Source: Nostoc sp. LEGE 12450 (GTDB lineage Bacteria > Cyanobacteriota > Cyanobacteriia > Cyanobacteriales > Nostocaceae). Taken from it: DNA of 32,471 nt. The translations under genes were made by a program, and so were the position numbers. The stretch is taken from NCBI RefSeq assembly GCF_015206895.1, contig NZ_JADEXU010000094.1:1-32471 (forward strand), given 5' to 3'. The notes beneath the pieces are model-generated. The model did not search any database. It was not told the DNA's origin and was given only the letters and a program-made list of their open reading frames with translations. Of this stretch, positions 16,381-25,757 are shown in pieces; the first letter of the stretch is position 1, and each line of letters starts with the position of its first letter.

Positions 16381-17418
16381 GTGGATATTAACAGACGAGA
16401 TTTACTGAAGCTAGTTTCTGCTTCTGGTTTAGGTGGAGCTGGGGTATTTGCTTTACAAGGTTTAAGTAAACAGGTTTTAGCGCAAAATCAGCCTACCCAA
16501 ATCCAGATAAAAAAAGGTGAAATGTTCTACAGACAGTTAGGACGCACCGGAGAACAAGTATCTGTAATTGGTCTAGGTGGTCATCATATTGGTAGACCAA
16601 AAGATGAGCAAGAAGGTATTAATCTGATTCGTACTGCCCTCGATCGCGGAATTAATTTTATGGACAATAGCTGGGATTACCATAACGGAGGTAGCGAAAT
16701 TCGCATGGGTAAAGCTCTGCAAAATGGTTATCGTCAAAAAGCTTTTCTGATGACGAAAATTGACGGTCGCACAAAGGCAGCTGCTACTAAACAAATTGAT
16801 GAATCTTTAAAACGTTTGCAAACAGACCGCATTGATTTATTGCAGCATCATGAAGTCATTCGTATGGAAGACCCAGACCGGATTTTTGCCCCTGGTGGTG
16901 CGATGGAAGCAGTTGTGGAAGCACAAAAAGCTGGCAAGATTCGCTACATAGGCTTTACTGGACACAAAGATCCCTTAGTACACTTGAGAATGTTGGAAGT
17001 TGCCAATCAAAACAACTTCCGTTTTGATGCAGTGCAGATGCCCTTAAATGTTATGGATGCCCATTTCCGCAGTTTTGAGAGGCAAGTTTTACCCAGACTG
17101 GTTCAGGACGGAATTGCTGTACTGGGGATGAAATCAATGGGCGACCAAAACATCCTTAAAAGCAATGTGGTCAAGCCTATCGAATGTCTGCATTACGCGA
17201 TGAATCTGCCAACTTCAACGGTGATTACAGGCATTGAAAGTATGCCCATCTTAAACCAGGCTTTCGAGGCAGTAAGTACTTTTACACCCATGAGCCAGGA
17301 ACAAGTTAGAGCATTACTGAATCGGACTCGCCAAGCTGCTCTTAAAGGTCAGTATGAACTGTTTAAAACCACTAGCCAATTTGATAGTACAGCTAAAAAT
17401 CCTGAGTGGTTAGGATAA
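16381..17418 (+). CDS. Aldo/keto reductase with twin-arginine signal
   Basis: A 345-residue protein. Residues 1-35 (MDINRRDLLKLVSASGLGGA, then ...VLAQN) form a Tat signal with Arg5-Arg6, so it is probably exported folded to the periplasm or thylakoid lumen. The mature part is an aldo/keto reductase: MFYRQLGRTGEQVSVIGLGG, FMDNSWDYHNGGSE (catalytic Asp/Tyr region), FLMTKIDGRT (Lys) and DLLQHHE (His). Substrate is unknown; NADPH is the usual cofactor of the family but would be scarce outside the cytosol. GTG at 16381 is the only start that keeps the Tat motif whole. The C-terminus ends NPEWLG. Confidence 0.87.
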   Translation: MDINRRDLLKLVSASGLGGAGVFALQGLSKQVLAQNQPTQIQIKKGEMFYRQLGRTGEQVSVIGLGGHHIGRPKDEQEGINLIRTALDRGINFMDNSWDYHNGGSEIRMGKALQNGYRQKAFLMTKIDGRTKAAATKQIDESLKRLQTDRIDLLQHHEVIRMEDPDRIFAPGGAMEAVVEAQKAGKIRYIGFTGHKDPLVHLRMLEVANQNNFRFDAVQMPLNVMDAHFRSFERQVLPRLVQDGIAVLGMKSMGDQNILKSNVVKPIECLHYAMNLPTSTVITGIESMPILNQAFEAVSTFTPMSQEQVRALLNRTRQAALKGQYELFKTTSQFDSTAKNPEWLG

Positions 17419-17533
17419 GTTTTAACCAAACGGGTCTTGGGTTTAAGACCCCGACTCAATCAAACACGGGCTTTGGTAATACGACTATTTAATAAAGCCG
17501 CAGCAGACTGTTGCACCTAATTGGTTAAGACAT

Positions 17534-18292
17534 CTAAGCATTCATACCGCCATCAACATCAAGTGTTGCACCAGTGATGAAAGCCGCGTCAGGACTGGCG
17601 AGAAAAGCGACCGTAGCTGCAACTTCCTCTGGCTTACCGTAGCGGTTGAGCGCTGTGGCTGCTTTTTGGATTACCGCAAAATCACTATCAGATGGGTTCA
17701 TATCAGTTTCAATTGGGCCTGGCTGTACAACGTTAACTGTAATCGCCCTCGATCCCAGGTCACGTGCCCATCCGCGCGTGTAGCCAGCGATCGCAGATTT
17801 AGTTGCTGAATAATCGGAGATTCCTGCCCAAAGGGAATGAGTTCCAACACAGGAGCCGATGGAGATGATCCGTCCACCTTCAGTCATGAGCGGTGCAGCA
17901 GCGCGAACGGCAGCCACTACGCCACCGACATTGATCGCAAACTGCCGTTCTAAGGAGGCAATATCGCTTGCAGGATCGCCAACTACACCAAGGACAAATA
18001 CGCCAGCGTTGTTCACGAGAATATCGAGACGACCAAAGTGTTCGGCGACCATCTTAACCAAATTCCCCACCTGGAGAGGATCGGCTTGGTCGGCTTTGAA
18101 AGCGGCGGCACTAACGCCTTTTTCTTCGAGTTCCCGGACAACGATCGCGGCCGTTTCGGATGAGTTGGCGTAACTGATGGCAATGTCTGCGCCGTCTTCA
18201 GCCAGACGTTTAGCGATCGCAGCACCAATACCCCGTGAACCACCTGTAACGAGGGCAACTTTACCTGTGAGTTTCTTAATATTGCTATTCAT
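17534..18292 (-). CDS. SDR family oxidoreductase (FabG-like)
   Basis: A 252-residue classical short-chain dehydrogenase. TGGSRGIG near the N-terminus binds NAD(P), NNAG is present, and the catalytic set is Ser near ISIGSCVG with Tyr161-x-x-x-Lys165 (DYSATK). The C-terminus reads FLASPDAAFITGATLDVDGG. It resembles 3-oxoacyl-ACP reductases and glucose/ribitol dehydrogenase relatives, but the physiological substrate cannot be inferred. The coding sequence is relatively G+C-rich, as in many transferred SDRs. Repeated TTGACAA/TTGTCAA boxes lie just upstream (18334-18368). Confidence 0.88.
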   Translation of the reverse strand: MNSNIKKLTGKVALVTGGSRGIGAAIAKRLAEDGADIAISYANSSETAAIVVRELEEKGVSAAAFKADQADPLQVGNLVKMVAEHFGRLDILVNNAGVFVLGVVGDPASDIASLERQFAINVGGVVAAVRAAAPLMTEGGRIISIGSCVGTHSLWAGISDYSATKSAIAGYTRGWARDLGSRAITVNVVQPGPIETDMNPSDSDFAVIQKAATALNRYGKPEEVAATVAFLASPDAAFITGATLDVDGGMNA

Positions 18293-18333
18293 GATTTTTG
18301 CTCCTTCGTTGTTGAACCTGTCACCTCAGTTAT

Positions 18334-18368
18334 TTGACAATCGGGTAATTTTGTCAAGATTTTGACAA
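18334..18368. promoter_or_regulatory. Candidate operator: TTGACAA/TTGTCAA/TTGACAA
   Basis: TTGACAA (18334-18340), its reverse complement TTGTCAA (18351-18357) and TTGACAA again (18362-18368) lie 42-76 bases upstream of the SDR start codon. The inverted pair is typical of a dimeric repressor site. The boxes could also serve as -35-like elements on the plus strand. No cognate regulator is encoded next to it. Confidence 0.35.
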
Positions 18369-18577
18369 AGCTATCAATAAATCAGCAATAATAACCAATC
18401 CTGCAATGCGTATTTGCTGACGATCGTTCACTTCAGTACAAATCTGTATTTGTGGCTCTTAGACCGACGCAAGTAAGTAAATTCACCAGTTATTTAGCAC
18501 AACTAAACCTAGATTATTACGTAAATAAACGAACTGTACACACTGTACGAAAAAGTTTATAGTCATTGCGTGGTGGT

Positions 18578-18600
18578 AAAGATTAGCTTCGCTAATCTTT
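18578..18600 (+). terminator. Hairpin in the kinase upstream region
   Basis: AAAGATTAGC (18578-18587), loop TTC, GCTAATCTTT (18591-18600), followed by ATTTAATTAG. The stem is 10 bp and perfect. It lies about 100 bases before the kinase start and reads like a weak intrinsic terminator on the plus strand, so attenuation is possible. It could equally be a repeat hairpin. Confidence 0.4.
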
Positions 18601-18698
18601 ATTTAATTAGCATTTGAAGAGTTAACTTGACTTGAATTCTGGGAACTATCATAGTAACTACCAAAATTTATTAAAAAACAACATTCAGACAAGTATTA

Positions 18699-21600
18699 AT
18701 GTTTAAATTAATTGCTCACATCCCTGACTATAGTATTACAAGTTTAATTTATGAAGCTGCTGCCACAGTAATTTATCGAGCATACTCCAAGGCTAACGGA
18801 CACTCAGTTGTTATCAAACTGCTCAAAGCAGAGTATCCCAGTATCAAAGAGATTGCCCAACTCAAGCACGAATACGAAATCATCCAAAATCTGAATATTG
18901 CAGGTGTAATTAAAGCCCATGAATTAATCAGTTATGACAACGGCTACAATAATGGTTTAGCATTGATTTTAGAAGACTTTGGTGGAGAGACCTTAAAATA
19001 TCAGATATCTACTACAGGGATTGAACTTACAAAATTTTTTAATATTGCCGATCAAATTACTGAAACATTGGGAGAGTTACATACCCACCACATTATCCAT
19101 AAGGATATTAAGCCCGAAAACATTCTTTATAACCCCAATACCGAAAAAATAAAACTGATTGATTTCAGCATCGCTTCGCTGTTATCCAAAGAAAGTCCAG
19201 AAATTACTAGCCTCAACCTTCTAGAAGGAACGCTGGCTTATATGTCGCCAGAGCAAACCGGACGTATCAACCGAACCTTAGATTATCGGACAGATTTTTA
19301 CTCATTAGGTGTCAGTTTCTACGAAATGCTGACTGGTCAGCTTCCCTTCCACAATGCTCAAGACTCAATGGAGTTGGTGCATTGTCACATTGCAAAAATT
19401 CCTGTAGCTCCTCACGAAATTAATCCTAATGTACCATTGGGAATCTCTGCGATCGCTATGAAACTTCTAAGCAAAACTGCTGAAGACCGTTACCAGAGTG
19501 CTTACGGGTTAAAGGCCGACCTAGAACAAGCAGCAATACAACTACAAACAAAAGGCAGCATTGACCTTTTTAGCTTAGGTCAGCAGGATTTTTCGCATCA
19601 ATTCCAAATAGCTCAAAAACTTTATGGTCGAGAAGTGGAAGTGGCGGCTTTAATGGCTGCCTTTGAAAAAGTTAGCCTTGGTTCCAGTGAAGTTGTGTTG
19701 GTAGGAGGATACTCAGGTATCGGCAAATCCTCACTAGTTAACGAAGTTCACAAACCGATTGTGCGGCAACGAGGTTACTTCATCGGTGGCAAATTTGACC
19801 AACTCAAGCGAGATATTCCTTATGCTTCTTTGATTCAAGCATTTCGAGAATTGATGCGACAACTATTAGCTGAAAGCCAAGCCAGAGTTGAGGTTTGGAA
19901 AAATAAATTACTACAAGCATTGGGAGTTAATGGTCAAGTTATTATTGATGTCATCCCGGAAGTAGAATTGATTATTGGACAACAAGCGCCTGTACCGCAG
20001 TTAGGCGTTGCTGAGTCTCAAAACCGTTTTAATCGGGTGTTTAAGCAATTTATCCATGCGTTTACTGCTGCGGAACATCCCTTAGTACTGTTTTTAGATG
20101 ACCTCCAATGGGCAGATGCCGCCTCTGTGAACCTGGTCGAGAATCTGATGACTGACCCAGAAAGTCAGTATCTTTTGCTAATTGGGGCTTACCGAGATAA
20201 CGAAGTTAGTCCCACCCATCCACTGATGCTAATGTTAGAGGCAATTCAAGCATCTGGGGCTACGGTTGAAGAGTTGCTCTTGAAGCCATTAGCAACACCT
20301 CATATTACTCAACTAGTTACTGATACGTTCAATTGCGAATTATGTCAGGCAGAACCTTTAGCTGATTTGCTATTTCAAAAAACCCAAGGTAATCCCTTTT
20401 TCTTAACTCAGTTACTAAAAGTATTACATCAAGATAATCTCTTGACATTTGATTATCGTTCGGGTTTATGGCAGTGGGATCTCAACAGAATTCAAGAACA
20501 AGCCATTACCGATAATGTAGTCGATTTAATGGTGAATAAAATTCAGAGATTGTCAGAACCAACGCAGCAAGTTTTACAATTAGCGGCTTGTGTTGGCAAC
20601 CGTTTTAATTTAGAAATGCTAGCTGTAGTCAACGAAAAATCTCCATCAGCAACAGCAATTGATTTATGGTCAGCTTTGCGGGCGGGGTTAATTCTACCCT
20701 TAAGCGATACTTACAAAATTCCTCAATTATTGAATCAGTCAGAATTGGCAACATACTGCAATACTGCGTTACAAGTTGAATATAAGTTTCTGCACGATCG
20801 TGTTCAGCAAGCTGCCTATTCTTTAATTCCAACCGACCAGCAAAAACAAGTACACCTGAAGGTAGGTAAATTACTATTACACAATACTGAAAAAGCCCAG
20901 TTGGAAGAGCATCTTTTTGAGATTGTCAACCACCTCAATGCTGGCAGTTCATTGATTGTGGAACTAGTAGAAATATATGAACTTGCAGAATTAAATCTGA
21001 AAGCAGGGCAGCGAGCAAAATCATCTTCGGCGTTTGTAACTGCACTCAAATTGCTAGAAATAGGGATGAATTATCTACCTGTAAATAGCTGGGAAGATAA
21101 ATATTTACTTACATTAACTTTATATTTACAAGTTGGAGAAGCAGAATTTTTAAATGGTAACTATGAGAAAGCCTTGCTGATTTTCGAGCAGACTTTTAAC
21201 AAGGTTAAAACTACTCTTGATATGTGTAGAGTGAATGAATATCTGATTATGTGTTATCGCATGGAGAATGATTTAAACTCCGCATATAAAATTGGGTTAA
21301 ACACCTTAGAACTTTTAGGTTTTGAGTTTGCAGCTTATCCTGATGATGCATATCTATTAGAAAAACTCAATCAAACAAAAAAAGTTATTGGCGATCGCTC
21401 AACTTTTAGTCTCGCAGAATTACCACCAATGCAAGACGAAGAGAAGTTAATGGCTCAACGCATCTTAAAAGAAGTCTGGCCTATTGCCTACTTTTTAGGA
21501 TCTAAAGCGTTGCACATCACATCAATGAATATAACTCAACTTTCAGTTCAGCATGGCAACTCACCGATTTCTGTATTTGGTTACATGCTGTATTCCTTCA

Positions 21601-24161
21601 ACTTAGTATTTGAATATGGTGAGGTAGATTCAGGTTATGAGTTTGGTGAGCTATCTCTGCGTTTACATGAAGTTTTAAGAACCAAAGAATTAGAAGCAAA
21701 TATTTTGAATATGTGGGGAGGTCTAATCTGTCATTACAAAGACCATATTAGCCAGGCAAAACCTTATTTATTGAAGGGATTTAATAGTGGTTTAGAAACA
21801 GGTTCTTATCAATGGTCTGGTTATTGTTCAGTTAATTTTTTATGGCAATGCTTATTTGGAAACGAATCCTTAGAAAAAACCGCAGAAGTAGCCGAAGATT
21901 TTATTCCTAGCCTCCGCAAGATTGACAAAAATATGTTGAACTACCATCTGCTGGCGATGGAAGCGATCGCTAACTTGACTAAGCCAGCAGGCAAGATTGA
22001 CGAACTTGTTGGCATTTGGGCAGATGAACAGCAAGTGCTAGAGTTTGCGTTAGCATCTTCGGATATGTTGAGTGCATTTGTAGTTTACATCTATAAACTG
22101 GCACTCTGTAACTGGTATGGAGACTATACCAAAGCTGTTGAGTATGCAGAGAATGCCGAAAAATTTGTTGCAGGAGCGCGAGGAATTTTTATTAATCCTG
22201 TTTTCTACTTTCACCAAAGTATTACCTTAGCAGGGGCTTATGTGGAGGCAGATACCGCAACTCAAGTTATTTATCTGCATAAACTAAATGCCAACTTAGA
22301 AAAATTCCAGCAATGGGCAATGCACTGCCCAACTAATTATCAACACAAGTTTCTGCTGATTCAAGCTGAAATTGCTCGGATTTGTAAACAAGATTATCAG
22401 GCAATGGAGCTGTACGATCTAGCGATCGCTTCTGCTGCCGAAAACGGTTATTTACAGAATGAAGCCTTAGCAAACGAACTCGCATTTCGATTTTACTTAG
22501 ACAAGGATAGAAAAAACTTTGCCAAAGTTTATTTTAAAGAAGCCCGCTATTGCTATCTCAAGTGGGAAGCTACAGGTAAAGTCCGGCAACTAGATGAACA
22601 ATATTCCCAACTTTTTAGAGATCCAGCCGGGGAGGTAAACGGGCGGGGTACGGCTACAAAGCAGATTCGGGATATTTCTGAAGCTAAAACCCAAACTCTA
22701 GATTTAAGCACAGCAATTAAAGCATCGCAGGCACTCTCAAGCGAGATGGAGTTAAATCCTCTGCTAGAGAAAATGATGACGATCGCGATCGAGAATGCTG
22801 GGGCGCAAATGGGTTATCTACTTGTAAAACGAGAGAATCAGTGGGTGATCGAAGCCGAAGGAAGCATTGATCGAGATCGAGTCACAGTGCGATCATCTAG
22901 TCTGTTTCAAGTAAAGCATAAGCTACCAGTTTTGCTGATTAACTATGTTGAAAGAACAAAAGAAAATTTGGTTTTAGAAGATGCTAGCCACACAGAGCGT
23001 TTTGTAAGTGACAACTATATTGTTGCCAATCAACCCAAATCAATTTTGTGTTTGCCTTTCTCTCATCAGGGTAAGCTAACTGGAGTTCTTTACCTGGAAA
23101 ATAACCTCACTACCGGAGTCTTTACCGCAGATCGATTAGAGGTACTGAACTTATTAACTTCGCAAGTTTCCATCTCTATAGAAAATGCTCGGCTCTACAC
23201 AAATTTGCACATATACTCCCAGGAGTTAGAAATTTCGGAAACACAAGCGCGTGATAAAGCAAAGCAGCTAGAACACACGCTCGATGAATTGAAGCTCACC
23301 CAGTCTCAGATGGTGCAAAGCGAAAAAATGTCTAGCCTGGGGCAGTTGGTGGCAGGCGTTGCTCACGAAATTAATAACCCAGTCAGCTTTATCTATGGCA
23401 ACCTGACCTACGTAAATAATTATGTCAAAGACTTGATGAGTGTAGTACAACTTTATCAGCAGCAAAACCAAAATTTACCACCTCAAGTTCAAAATGAAAT
23501 AGATGCAATTGACTTAGATTTTTTGATGGAAGACTTACCTAAGCTGTTGACTTCTATGCAAGTGGGAACCGATCGCATTCGTCAAATTGTATTATCTTTA
23601 CGAAACTTTTCCCGCCTAGACGAAGCTGATGTTAAAGCCGTTAATATCCATGAGGGCATTGATAGTACCCTAATGATTTTGCAAAATCGGCTCAAACCCC
23701 AACCAGACTCTCCCGGAATTCAGGTAATACAGGAGTATGGCAACCTGCCACCTGTAGAGTGCTACCCTGGACAACTGAATCAGGTATTTATGAATCTGCT
23801 CGCAAATGCGATCGACTCTTTAGAGGAATTTAACGAACATCGGACTTATGCCGATATCGCACTTCAGCCAAGTATCATTACAATTCGTACTACTGTTGAA
23901 GGCGATTTTGCCGTCATTCGCATTGCTGACAACGGTTCTGGTATCAGTGAAAATGTGCGATCGCAACTCTTCACACCCTTTTTCACTACCAAAGCTGTTG
24001 GTAAAGGCACTGGTTTAGGGCTATCTATTAGTTACCAGATTGTGACTAAAAAGCATCGAGGACAGTTAAAATGTTTATCCGTTTTAGGACAAGGGGCTGA
24101 ATTTATTGTTTCTATCCCCCTTCAGGCAAGGCTAGTACCGCAAGGCGGAATTAAAAATTAA
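18699..24161 (+). CDS. Fused Ser/Thr kinase - AAA ATPase - GAF - histidine kinase (HstK-type)
   Basis: A 1820-residue cytosolic signalling protein. Residues 1-270 are a Hanks-type kinase: Lys40 in VVIKLLK, the catalytic loop H134-K-D136-I-K-P-E-N, D155-F-S in place of DFG, and SPEQTGRINR. From about 310 there is an AAA/STAND ATPase with Walker A (GGYSGIGK343SS) and Walker B (LVLFLDDLQWAD), followed by a long helical, TPR-like stretch to about 1340. A GAF domain spans about 1347-1500 and a coiled coil follows. The histidine kinase has His1556 in AHEINNP, the N-box NLLANAID, D1744-NGSGI and GKGTGLGLSI. Anabaena relatives (HstK, Pkn41/42) are linked to stress and iron or nitrogen responses. No response regulator is adjacent. 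Confidence 0.93.
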   Translation: MFKLIAHIPDYSITSLIYEAAATVIYRAYSKANGHSVVIKLLKAEYPSIKEIAQLKHEYEIIQNLNIAGVIKAHELISYDNGYNNGLALILEDFGGETLKYQISTTGIELTKFFNIADQITETLGELHTHHIIHKDIKPENILYNPNTEKIKLIDFSIASLLSKESPEITSLNLLEGTLAYMSPEQTGRINRTLDYRTDFYSLGVSFYEMLTGQLPFHNAQDSMELVHCHIAKIPVAPHEINPNVPLGISAIAMKLLSKTAEDRYQSAYGLKADLEQAAIQLQTKGSIDLFSLGQQDFSHQFQIAQKLYGREVEVAALMAAFEKVSLGSSEVVLVGGYSGIGKSSLVNEVHKPIVRQRGYFIGGKFDQLKRDIPYASLIQAFRELMRQLLAESQARVEVWKNKLLQALGVNGQVIIDVIPEVELIIGQQAPVPQLGVAESQNRFNRVFKQFIHAFTAAEHPLVLFLDDLQWADAASVNLVENLMTDPESQYLLLIGAYRDNEVSPTHPLMLMLEAIQASGATVEELLLKPLATPHITQLVTDTFNCELCQAEPLADLLFQKTQGNPFFLTQLLKVLHQDNLLTFDYRSGLWQWDLNRIQEQAITDNVVDLMVNKIQRLSEPTQQVLQLAACVGNRFNLEMLAVVNEKSPSATAIDLWSALRAGLILPLSDTYKIPQLLNQSELATYCNTALQVEYKFLHDRVQQAAYSLIPTDQQKQVHLKVGKLLLHNTEKAQLEEHLFEIVNHLNAGSSLIVELVEIYELAELNLKAGQRAKSSSAFVTALKLLEIGMNYLPVNSWEDKYLLTLTLYLQVGEAEFLNGNYEKALLIFEQTFNKVKTTLDMCRVNEYLIMCYRMENDLNSAYKIGLNTLELLGFEFAAYPDDAYLLEKLNQTKKVIGDRSTFSLAELPPMQDEEKLMAQRILKEVWPIAYFLGSKALHITSMNITQLSVQHGNSPISVFGYMLYSFNLVFEYGEVDSGYEFGELSLRLHEVLRTKELEANILNMWGGLICHYKDHISQAKPYLLKGFNSGLETGSYQWSGYCSVNFLWQCLFGNESLEKTAEVAEDFIPSLRKIDKNMLNYHLLAMEAIANLTKPAGKIDELVGIWADEQQVLEFALASSDMLSAFVVYIYKLALCNWYGDYTKAVEYAENAEKFVAGARGIFINPVFYFHQSITLAGAYVEADTATQVIYLHKLNANLEKFQQWAMHCPTNYQHKFLLIQAEIARICKQDYQAMELYDLAIASAAENGYLQNEALANELAFRFYLDKDRKNFAKVYFKEARYCYLKWEATGKVRQLDEQYSQLFRDPAGEVNGRGTATKQIRDISEAKTQTLDLSTAIKASQALSSEMELNPLLEKMMTIAIENAGAQMGYLLVKRENQWVIEAEGSIDRDRVTVRSSSLFQVKHKLPVLLINYVERTKENLVLEDASHTERFVSDNYIVANQPKSILCLPFSHQGKLTGVLYLENNLTTGVFTADRLEVLNLLTSQVSISIENARLYTNLHIYSQELEISETQARDKAKQLEHTLDELKLTQSQMVQSEKMSSLGQLVAGVAHEINNPVSFIYGNLTYVNNYVKDLMSVVQLYQQQNQNLPPQVQNEIDAIDLDFLMEDLPKLLTSMQVGTDRIRQIVLSLRNFSRLDEADVKAVNIHEGIDSTLMILQNRLKPQPDSPGIQVIQEYGNLPPVECYPGQLNQVFMNLLANAIDSLEEFNEHRTYADIALQPSIITIRTTVEGDFAVIRIADNGSGISENVRSQLFTPFFTTKAVGKGTGLGLSISYQIVTKKHRGQLKCLSVLGQGAEFIVSIPLQARLVPQGGIKN

Positions 24162-24351
24162 AAATGAATATAGCGTAAGAATTTCATTGATTACAATACA
24201 AATGAAGTTGAGATGATGTTTGTTTCATAATTGGTTATAACTTGAGTTTGGACTAATTGGCATTTAGCAGCAATGAATAGAAGGCAACAGAAAGTAACCC
24301 AACTTCTTTTAGAGGCTGAGTTAAATGGAATCGTTAAAAAAGAAGCATAAA

Positions 24352-25667
24352 CTAAGCAGCAGTTAGGTCAGAGTTCTTAAGTGATTCTTCGGTTTTAGGT
24401 TTTTTAGATGGGTGTTTTTTGACAGTGGGATAACGGGGACGAGGAAATGGCTGATGCCCTTGGGCGCGACCTGGTGATTTACCGCGAGTTTTAGGGAGTT
24501 GAGCAGGAGTGCCAATGGCGGCTAAAATTAGCGGAAAGGCTTGTGCCACACGTCCTGGAGATAGTGTATCCTGATTTGATTGCCAAGGCAACGGGGAGTC
24601 AACTTGGCAACTCTGGCTAGCCAGAGTTGCCAAGTTAACAGGGGTATCAGGTCACTCCATCGCTCTGCTGCCTGAGTAGAACTAAGTTGAGGTAGTGTCC
24701 AATATAACCTCTGCTTCGCAAATCGATACCAATGCTCTAGGGCAAAATGGCGTAGGTATTTGTGCCAAATATCCTCTAATGCAGGCATTGTCTGACCCAA
24801 CCAAGCTAGCCATAAGGGTTGGAACTTACGATTGCGTCCGACTGGTTGAAGTACCTCGACGCGAATGATTTCCATAGCTCGGTTTGGGGATTGAAGGAAA
24901 TGAAACCCGCTCCAACGCATTACTTTCACTCGACCAACCTTCGGGTCTTCAACTTCTAAAGTTTCAGTTCCCTCTGGCCAAGTTTGGGGGTCATTGAGCT
25001 TAAACTTATGACCATGCTTACATGGTGCGCCTCGTCCTTTGTAAGCATCGGGTGTACCCCATACGCATCGGTTAGAAGCTAACCGCAGCAACAGGTCTGC
25101 GTCAATCTTCTCCGTTGCTTGGACAAATTTGGCGTTGCCGTAGCCTCGGTCATAAGCGGCAAGCGGTCTTTTGCCTAACTCACGAGTGATTTGTTTAAGT
25201 TGGAATGCGGCTTTACTTGCTGGCGTTTCAAAGCTGGTAATCCGTTCATGTTTCAATGGTAATGCCCAACTCCCATCTGCCTCTGGTATCCACGCTAAGG
25301 TACTGTAACTTTGTCCGATGCCTATGCTTCCCCTGGAGTCCCCATGAAAAGTTCTTTCTTTTAGTGTCTTCGCTTCTGGTCTTGCCCAAAAGCTATGATC
25401 TCCTGCCAGAAATGGCTGTTCATCCGTCTCTACCTCCTGTACCAGCAGCTTCATCAGTTTCCTTTTCGGTGGACGACTATCGTGCAGTGCTGCATAGATG
25501 CTCGACCATTGCCGTCGAAATACTGGGCTTTGTGACAAGCTTACAAACGATGGGATACTCGGGCTTGTTAATACTGCATCCATCAATTCAAATACTGCAT
25601 CTTTAGCCTTTCCCAAACAATCGTAGATACCTTGGCGGAATTTTTCTAGTTGTGTCAGGATCATCAC
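24352..25667 (-). pseudogene. IS701-like transposase, frameshifted
   Basis: The N-terminal frame (25667 down to 24528) starts MMILTQLEKFRQGIYDCLGK and carries a DDE-type core. Asp is in LAGDHSFWARPEA and in AAYDRGYGNAKFV, and Glu in FALEHWYRFAKQRLYW. After WQLWLARV the family sequence continues only in another frame (DSPLPWQSNQDTLSPGRV, QLPKTRGKSPGRAQG, stop 24352). A one-base loss or equivalent shift (-1) therefore lies at about 24600-24620, exactly at a 36-bp perfect palindrome. The frame-0 product ends at 24528 and lacks the normal tail. No classic slippery heptamer was noticed, so I treat it as inactivated. Confidence 0.8.
24601..24636. repeat. 36-bp perfect palindrome inside transposase gene
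   Basis: The 18 bases AACTTGGCAACTCTGGCT are followed directly by their exact reverse complement, with no loop. The palindrome encodes TWQLWLARVAK in the frame-0 reading and overlaps the point where the transposase frame breaks. Confidence 0.95.
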
Positions 25668-25757
25668 GTCAATGATTTATCGATTACTTTCATTGACTTT
25701 ACGGCAGTCAGTGTTACTGCTGACTGCTTTTCTCTAGCTTTTTAGTCCAAACTCCAG

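Larger units (their letters stand above)
18293..18698. other. Divergent intergenic region, SDR and kinase promoters
   Basis: About 400 bases between two divergently transcribed genes. It holds the TTGACAA boxes near the SDR start and a terminator-like hairpin nearer the kinase. No coding frame is supported. The remainder is AT-rich. Confidence 0.5.
24241..25757. mobile_element. IS701-like insertion sequence
   Basis: GAGTTTGGACTAA (24244-24256) and TTAGTCCAAACTC (25742-25754) are perfect 13-base inverted repeats. They bracket a transposase gene with about 95 bp and 90 bp of non-coding DNA at the two ends. Extending to CT...AG gives an element of about 1517 bp with one mismatch in the repeats. 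I could not recognise an exact target-site duplication in the flanks (TTATAA on the left, TATTAA on the right), so the outer boundaries are approximate. The element lies directly behind the kinase gene. Confidence 0.7.

Noticed and set aside
16170..16391. 73-codon plus frame MSERYIELISDFADITAETL...
   Set aside because: No ribosome-binding site, overlaps the start of the Tat reductase. A second frame here (ILQQLEAANFALVQS) hints at a frameshifted remnant, but neither part could be assigned.
24280..24360. Short frame MNRRQQKVTQLLLEAELNGI in the IS left end
   Set aside because: Only 25 codons inside the non-coding end of the insertion sequence.
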